Shown here in pieces: positions 1-5,722 of a stretch of DNA of 5,722 nucleotides. How positions within the stretch are numbered: position 1 is the stretch's first letter; the number at the start of each line of letters is the position of its first letter. The notes under the pieces are model-generated. The model was not told where the DNA came from, ran no database searches, and worked only from the letters and a program-made list of their open reading frames with translations. The stretch covers positions 1 to 5,722 of the forward strand of contig JAEYYY010000560.1 in the NCBI GenBank assembly GCA_023430775.1, read 5' to 3'. A program made the position numbers and the translations under genes. Source of the stretch: Pseudomonadota bacterium. Its GTDB lineage: Bacteria > Myxococcota_A > Polyangia > Haliangiales > Haliangiaceae.

Positions 1-39
1 GTAGCGCGGAATCGTTGCCGCGACGTGCGGCGGGTCAGC

Positions 40-2997
<2,958 letters not shown>

Positions 2998-3001
2998 GAC
3001 C

Positions 3002-3008
3002 CCTCCTT
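3002..3008 (-). promoter_or_regulatory. Shine-Dalgarno site of nrdJ
   Basis: The minus strand reads AAGGAGG here, a full anti-16S match, with four bases before the ATG whose first base is 2997. The spacing is slightly short but workable. It fixes the nrdJ start and argues against starts further upstream. Confidence 0.85.
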
Positions 3009-3229
3009 GCGACGATTCAGTACGGCGTTGAAAATGGACTTGCGAGTTGGCGCTTCCTCTACCGTCTACCGGCCCGACTTGATTTTTGAGCGCAAGAATC
3101 CCCTACTGGCAGCCCTCCATCCGGATTGGAACTGCCTGTATTTAAGGAGAATTTTCTGGGGCTCGAGAGGGCCGAGATTCGATAGCTGAAGCGGTTCGCC
3201 GTTGGTCTCTTGGGTGCTGGCTGCTGAGA

Positions 3230-3281
3230 AGGAACCTGTATCAGGTGCCTATGACTTCTGGTTCCTGGGCCACCACCCAGG
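3230..3281 (-). ncRNA. Structured segment of the nrdJ 5' leader with alternative hairpins
   Basis: Three stems can form in the minus-strand transcript. Stem A is CCTGGG/CCCAGG (3276-3281 with 3264-3269) with a 6-nt loop. Stem B is AGGAACC/GGTTCCT (3260-3266 with 3230-3236) with a 23-nt loop. Stem C is ACCTG/CAGGT (3242-3246 with 3234-3238) with a 3-nt loop. B shares bases with both A and C, so A plus C and B cannot fully coexist, as in attenuators or riboswitches. The segment lies between the NrdR boxes and the nrdJ start, so it would be in the leader if transcription starts near those boxes. No T-run follows, and no known riboswitch core was recognised. Function is inferred only from position and pairing. 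Confidence 0.35.
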
Positions 3282-3312
3282 CTGCGATCGACGTGTGATC
3301 CAAGTGGGACAT
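3241..3312 (-). CDS. Possible 23-residue leader ORF upstream of nrdJ
   Basis: An ATG at 3312 opens 23 codons ending in TGA at 3243-3241. The peptide starts MSHLDHTSIAAW and ends EVIGT. A weak AAGGGAA (3323-3329) lies 10 bases upstream, farther than ideal. The ORF spans stem A of the leader entirely and stops inside the loop of stem C, so ribosome movement would affect which hairpins form. There is no run of one regulatory amino acid, so classical amino-acid attenuation is not supported. A chance ORF of this length is quite possible. Confidence 0.15.
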   Translation of the reverse strand: MSHLDHTSIAAWVVAQEPEVIGT

Positions 3313-3364
3313 CGCGGCGGAGTTCCCTTTTAACGAGGCGAAGATAAGAGGGCAAGAAAAAGAG

Positions 3365-3380
3365 GCGCTAGATTTGGTGG
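3365..3380 (-). promoter_or_regulatory. NrdR box, proximal (second of a pair, degenerate)
   Basis: The minus strand reads CCACCAAATCTAGCGC, matching 10 of 16 positions of acaCwAtATaTwGtgt, including the CAC and TAG core parts. Alone this would be weak. The offset of 31 bp (15 bp gap) from the better box at 3396-3411 is the normal tandem NrdR spacing of about three helical turns, which raises the likelihood that both are real. Confidence 0.5.
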
Positions 3381-3395
3381 GTCACGGGTCGGCGA

Positions 3396-3411
3396 TGCCT
3401 ACATATAGTGT
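3396..3411 (-). promoter_or_regulatory. NrdR box, distal (first of a pair)
   Basis: The minus strand reads ACACTATATGTAGGCA. Against the NrdR consensus acaCwAtATaTwGtgt it matches 12 of 16 positions, including the unbroken first nine. NrdR is the ATP/dATP-sensing repressor of ribonucleotide reductase genes and typically binds two such palindromes in tandem. The site lies about 400 bp upstream of nrdJ, a known NrdR target type, and pairs with a second site 31 bp away. I could not place confident -35/-10 hexamers, although NrdR boxes usually overlap the promoter. Confidence 0.65.
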
Positions 3412-3426
3412 GCGTGCGGGTGAGAT

Positions 3427-3449
3427 ATTCACGTGGAGTAGCTGTGAAT
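3427..3449. repeat. Inverted repeat ATTCAC-N11-GTGAAT, possible operator
   Basis: Two perfect 6-bp half-sites (3427-3432 and 3444-3449) flank an 11-bp spacer. Centre-to-centre distance is 17 bp. It lies between the DnaA-like sites and the distal NrdR box, where an activator or second repressor of nrdJ could bind. I do not recognise it as a site for a named regulator family, and six-base half-sites can arise by chance. Confidence 0.25.
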
Positions 3450-3513
3450 TGGCAGTGGATTGAAGTTGGTTAAGGCGGAGCTTGAGGAGTCTTTCCACGA
3501 TGTTATGCGCCCT

Positions 3514-3522
3514 TGTGGATAA
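3514..3522 (-). promoter_or_regulatory. Perfect DnaA box TTATCCACA, with a degenerate neighbour
   Basis: The minus strand reads TTATCCACA, identical to the consensus high-affinity DnaA box. Three bases away a same-orientation CTACCCACA (3526-3534) matches 7 of 9. An opposite-orientation TTGCCCACA at 3592-3600 also matches 7 of 9. A perfect 9-mer of this A/T-rich kind is unlikely by chance in 870 bp of high-GC DNA. In E. coli DnaA binds upstream of nrdAB and ties dNTP supply to replication initiation, so a similar role at nrdJ is an inference. The cluster is too sparse to call an origin. Confidence 0.45.
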
Positions 3523-3583
3523 GCCTGTGGGTAGCTGGAAACGACTGAATTGACGCGCTGCATCTTAGCGAGATCCCGCCCAG

Positions 3584-3617
3584 AAAAAAATTTGCCCACA
3601 CCTCCGGATTGGGGTGG
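3584..3617 (-). terminator. Weak intrinsic terminator candidate downstream of the TPR-protein gene
   Basis: On the minus strand an imperfect stem (CCAC plus CC at 3617-3611, pairing with 3602-3596, with one mismatch and an 8-nt loop) is followed after five bases by seven consecutive T residues (3590-3584). It sits about 250 bases past the TPR gene stop and upstream of the nrdJ control elements, where a terminator would insulate the two genes. The short interrupted stem and the gap before the T-run make it doubtful. Confidence 0.25.
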
Positions 3618-3791
3618 AAAGGGAGTTTTTGCGCGAGCAGATCCCGGCTCGATCAGCCTGCTAAGCCTCCGAAAAGCGTAGGCATATCGAGCGCATGCAC
3701 ACCGGCGTCGACGAGGCGTTCGCCGACGTTTCGAGGTTACTTCGCGGGCCGAGATCCCTTCCTGCGGCGTGCCACCAGCGTGTCGGCGTAG

Positions 3792-3847
3792 CGTCCGCTG
3801 ATCGGACGACCGTCCGTCGAGCGGACGGCTCGGTCCGCCGATCGGAC
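3792..3847. repeat. Three tandem GC-rich hairpins after the TPR-protein gene
   Basis: Three adjacent inverted repeats share the CGTCCG/CGGACG theme, each with a 5-nt loop: 3792-3797 with 3803-3808 (6 bp), 3810-3816 with 3822-3828 (7 bp), and 3833-3837 with 3843-3847 (5 bp). The first and third are also near-identical direct copies, both containing GATCGGACG. They lie 20-80 bases after the TPR gene stop at 3868. No T-run follows. They could stabilise the mRNA 3' end, aid termination, or be a small dispersed palindromic repeat family. Confidence 0.6.
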
Positions 3848-3867
3848 GTCGTCTCCGAACCTCCGGG

Positions 3868-5517
3868 TCAGGGCATCTTCGCGAGCTCGGCCTTCGCCCG
3901 AGCACGCGTCGCGGCGCGCGGATGCTTCGCTGCGGTCTCCTCGAGGTACTGCTTGGCGGGCGGACCGATGTCGTTGCGGAGGAACGCACCGAGCTCGCTC
4001 GGATAGTCGGCCGGCGTGAGGAACGCCTTGAGCGCCGCCTTGATCAGGTCGGGATCGGATCGATACGTCGGGTCCAGCTCGAGGGTGTCGCGGAACTGCT
4101 TGAGGCCCGCGTTCCACGACTGGCGCTCGAAGTAGAGCTTGCCGAGCAGATACGACAGCCGGGCATCGCGCGGGAACACCCGGCGCGCACCCACGGCTTG
4201 CTCGATCGCCTCGCCCTTCTTGCCCGCGTCGATCAGCTCGTTGATCCGGTCGACCTGCTCGTCCTGCGGAGCCTTCTGGGTCGCCGCTTCCTTGTTCTCC
4301 GCCGCGGCGGTCTCGGTCGCCTTCGCCTTGTCGGACTTCTTGCCGCCGCAGGTACCAATAATGATCGCGAGCAGGATCAGCACGGCGGCGCCGATGCCGA
4401 TGATCTGGAGCTGCTTCTTGGTGACCGGCAGCGCCGGCAGCGTCGGCGGCGGTGGCAACGCGACCGGCTCGGCGACCTCGGGCACATCCGGCATTTCGAG
4501 CGGCGACGGCCCCGCCGGTGGTGCACCGAGGAACGCGACGGTCGCCTTGTTGTCGGGTTCGCCGTCGCTGACGGTCTCGGCATTCTGCTTCGGCGTGCCC
4601 TCGAGCTGGGTCACCGCGTCCGGCGCTGCCGTGGCCACACCGGGCGTCTTCGGTTCGATCGCGACCAGCCCGACCATGGTCTCCGTCTGCTTGCTCTCGG
4701 TCGGCTTCGAGGCGGGCGGCTTCGAGCCGGTCTTCGCGCGCGTCGGCCCGCTCGCCGGACTCGCCGTCGGGACGCTCACCGATCCCGAGCGCTCGAGGAT
4801 CGGCGTCGCAGCCTGCGGGCCCGATAGATCGAAGCCGCCCTTCTCCGGGGCCGCCGGAGGCGACGGGATCGCGAGAGAAAGATCGAACGCCGGAGACAGC
4901 CCCTTCTCGTTGGCGCCGGCCGGCGTGCCGCGCGGGATCGCGACCGACAGATCGAAGTCGGACGGCAAGCCTGCCTTCGCAGGCGAAGACGCTTGCGTGA
5001 CTGCCTTGATCGCCGAATCCGCCGCCGGATCGAAGGACGCCGGGTTCGGTGCCGTGGCCGCGCCGACGGGCGCAGTGATCGGCGCATCGGGAATCGCCGT
5101 CGGCGTCGGTCCCGACGATCCGGGGCTGCTCGCTGGCAGCGCGCCAGGTCCAGCAGCCGCCGTCGACGAGGCGCTCGCGCCAGGGAGCCCCGGCAGCGCG
5201 CCGCCTCCAGCGGACGGCGCAGTCGACGGGCTCGCCGGCCGCGCCGAGGTCGGCGCCGCGACGGGGCCGGACCAACCACCATCGATCGAGCTCGGCGCTG
5301 CGGGCTCGGCCGTTCGCGGCGTGCTCTTCTGGGTCGGGCGCGCGAACGGCGCGGGTGGCAGCTTGCCGCCGCGGGCGACCGGTCCGGTGGACGGCGTCGA
5401 GGTCGCGAGCGGTACGCCGCCTACGCCCGGTGACGCGGACGATCGCGCACCCGGAATCGCTGCCGCGCCCGGCGACACGGCGCCCGGCGACACGGCACCC
5501 GGCGCGACCCACGCCAT
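3868..5517 (-). CDS. Pro/Ala-rich single-pass membrane protein with C-terminal TPRs (N-terminus uncertain)
   Basis: Family not recognised by name. Counting from the ATG at 5517 (549 residues), residues 1 to about 365 are low-complexity Pro/Ala/Ser/Gly, with three FDLS motifs (F188, F211, F229), two of them continuing as S-V/L-AIP. A single hydrophobic helix lies at about 370-392 (starting LQIIGIGAAVLILLAIIIG), flanked by Lys pairs and followed by a charged Lys/Glu/Ala linker. Residues about 420-490 look like two TPRs (for example LLGKLYFERQSW followed by FRDTLELDP), suggesting a protein-binding domain across the membrane from the disordered tail. Similar layouts occur in myxobacterial zinc-ribbon or kinase-like membrane proteins, but no such N-terminal domain is visible. 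The frame stays open past 5517, with an ATG at 5649 and onward to the window end. That stretch is antisense to a clear SMC segment, and no Shine-Dalgarno precedes 5517, so the true N-terminus may be missing. The TGA is at 3870-3868. Confidence 0.75.
   Translation of the reverse strand: MAWVAPGAVSPGAVSPGAAAIPGARSSASPGVGGVPLATSTPSTGPVARGGKLPPAPFARPTQKSTPRTAEPAAPSSIDGGWSGPVAAPTSARPASPSTAPSAGGGALPGLPGASASSTAAAGPGALPASSPGSSGPTPTAIPDAPITAPVGAATAPNPASFDPAADSAIKAVTQASSPAKAGLPSDFDLSVAIPRGTPAGANEKGLSPAFDLSLAIPSPPAAPEKGGFDLSGPQAATPILERSGSVSVPTASPASGPTRAKTGSKPPASKPTESKQTETMVGLVAIEPKTPGVATAAPDAVTQLEGTPKQNAETVSDGEPDNKATVAFLGAPPAGPSPLEMPDVPEVAEPVALPPPPTLPALPVTKKQLQIIGIGAAVLILLAIIIGTCGGKKSDKAKATETAAAENKEAATQKAPQDEQVDRINELIDAGKKGEAIEQAVGARRVFPRDARLSYLLGKLYFERQSWNAGLKQFRDTLELDPTYRSDPDLIKAALKAFLTPADYPSELGAFLRNDIGPPAKQYLEETAAKHPRAATRARAKAELAKMP
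5465..5509. repeat. 15-bp tandem repeat near the TPR/SMC junction
   Basis: Two perfect consecutive 15-bp units (5465-5479 and 5480-5494, GCGCCCGGCGACACG on the plus strand) are followed by a decayed third copy to about 5509. The period is a multiple of three, and on the minus strand it encodes PGAVS repeats at the extreme N-terminal part of the TPR protein. It is probably slippage in a low-complexity coding region. It lies only tens of bases from the SMC breakpoint. Confidence 0.7.
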
Positions 5518-5533
5518 CGGCGCCGCGGGAGGC

Positions 5534-5722
5534 ACTGTCGGTGCGGTGTTCGGGCCACTCGCCGAGCGTGCGATCGATCTGCACGAGCGCGGCATCGCCG
5601 AGCGGCTGGTCACGCTCGATGGCGATGTGGTCGACGAGGACGGAATCATCGCGGGTGGCTCGCGCGATGCCCAGGGCGCCGGCGTGCTGGCGCAGAAGCG
5701 CGAGATTCGCGAGCTGCACGAC
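5534..5722 (+). pseudogene. smc: SMC chromosome-segregation ATPase, hinge fragment (5' truncated, runs off window end)
   Basis: SMC proteins form ring-shaped ATPase complexes that organise and segregate chromosomes. Plus-strand codons here give a recognisable C-terminal half of the hinge entering the second coiled coil: an FGPLAERAIDLHERG segment (5549-5593), LVTLDGDVV (5606-5632), a GGS (5654-5662) and QKREIREL (5693-5716). This matches the bacterial SMC pattern of VTLxGDVV, then GGS, then a KREIxEL-like coiled-coil start. Upstream in the same frame the sequence turns at once into Gly/Ala/Pro-rich text antisense to the TPR gene. No Walker A, first coiled coil or N-terminal hinge half is present in any plus frame. 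The fragment is therefore 5' truncated by rearrangement or by a chimeric assembly join. The junction is about 5518-5550. The frame is open to the window end, so the remainder may continue outside. Confidence 0.75.

Larger units (their letters stand above)
2998..3867. other. Intergenic control region between nrdJ and the TPR-protein gene
   Basis: About 870 bases with no ORF resembling a known protein. Base composition is visibly richer in A/T than both flanking genes, especially around 3060-3640, which argues against hidden high-GC coding. ORFs here, such as 3059-3355 on the minus strand, have arbitrary composition and no recognisable domain. In order toward nrdJ (minus strand) it contains GC-rich hairpins just after the TPR gene stop, a T-tract with a weak stem, DnaA-box-like sites, a short inverted repeat, two NrdR-box-like palindromes and a structured leader. 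No tRNA, and no cobalamin riboswitch with a recognisable B12 box and core, was found. Confidence 0.7.

Noticed and set aside
3059..3355. A 98-codon minus-strand ORF in the nrdJ leader
   Set aside because: It has no recognisable domain and mixed arbitrary composition, it lies in a visibly A/T-richer regulatory region, and its start has no convincing Shine-Dalgarno.
3451..3460. CCACTG on the minus strand, resembling part of a cobalamin-riboswitch B12 box
   Set aside because: The rest of the riboswitch core, such as the GGTG/GCAACTG-type conserved segments, is absent upstream, and the site lies on the far side of the NrdR boxes from nrdJ.
3481..3630. Chromosomal or plasmid replication origin suggested by DnaA boxes and an A/T run
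   Set aside because: There is only one perfect box and a few degenerate ones, a very short A/T tract, no iterons, and no adjacent dnaA, dnaN or rep gene in the window.
3922..4827. A 301-codon plus-strand ORF
   Set aside because: It is antisense to the TPR region of the minus-strand membrane protein. It is Leu/Arg/Gly-rich with no motif or ribosome site.
5518..5649. N-terminal extension of the membrane protein to the ATG at 5649
   Set aside because: These 44 codons are antisense to the recognisable SMC hinge motifs on the plus strand and give Ser/Arg-rich shadow-like sequence. It remains an alternative start if the SMC reading were wrong.
3737..5719. A 660-codon minus-strand ORF overlapping the TPR gene
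   Set aside because: It is in a different frame from the one encoding the transmembrane helix and TPRs, has shadow-like Arg/Gly/Asp composition, and its N-terminal part is exactly antisense to the SMC hinge.

Overview
The window is high-GC bacterial DNA with long, nearly stop-free frames. It reads most like a Myxococcota / former Deltaproteobacteria genome. That placement is an inference from three things: the style of the SMC hinge, a proline/alanine-rich single-pass membrane protein with C-terminal TPRs, and the long NrdJ-type class II ribonucleotide reductase. No rRNA, tRNA, CRISPR array, insertion sequence or phage gene was seen.

Layout. (1) 40-2997, minus strand: a complete nrdJ gene for the adenosylcobalamin-dependent (class II) ribonucleotide reductase, with all catalytic motifs and a strong Shine-Dalgarno. 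(2) 2998-3867: about 870 bases without a convincing protein gene and visibly richer in A/T than the flanks. Read on the minus strand toward nrdJ it holds a weak terminator candidate, a perfect DnaA box with a degenerate neighbour, a short inverted repeat, a pair of NrdR-box-like palindromes 31 bp apart, and a leader of more than 350 nt containing mutually exclusive hairpins and a possible 23-codon leader ORF. (3) 3868 to about 5517, minus strand: a low-complexity Pro/Ala/Ser-rich protein with one transmembrane helix and a C-terminal TPR region. Three small GC-rich hairpins follow its stop. (4) About 5534-5722, plus strand: an SMC hinge fragment running off the window end. It has no upstream SMC sequence and abuts, head to head, the 5' end of the TPR gene.

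How it fits together. nrdJ appears to be a stand-alone transcription unit supplying dNTPs. Its upstream region suggests control by the RNR repressor NrdR, possibly coupling to replication through DnaA, and possibly a post-transcriptional leader. The TPR gene is on the same strand but too far away to be an obvious operon partner. The junction near 5520-5540, where two divergent genes both seem to lose their N-terminal coding parts, is either a real rearrangement breakpoint or a chimeric assembly join. No clearly new multi-gene system was found. The nrdJ control region and the SMC junction are the parts most worth a second look.
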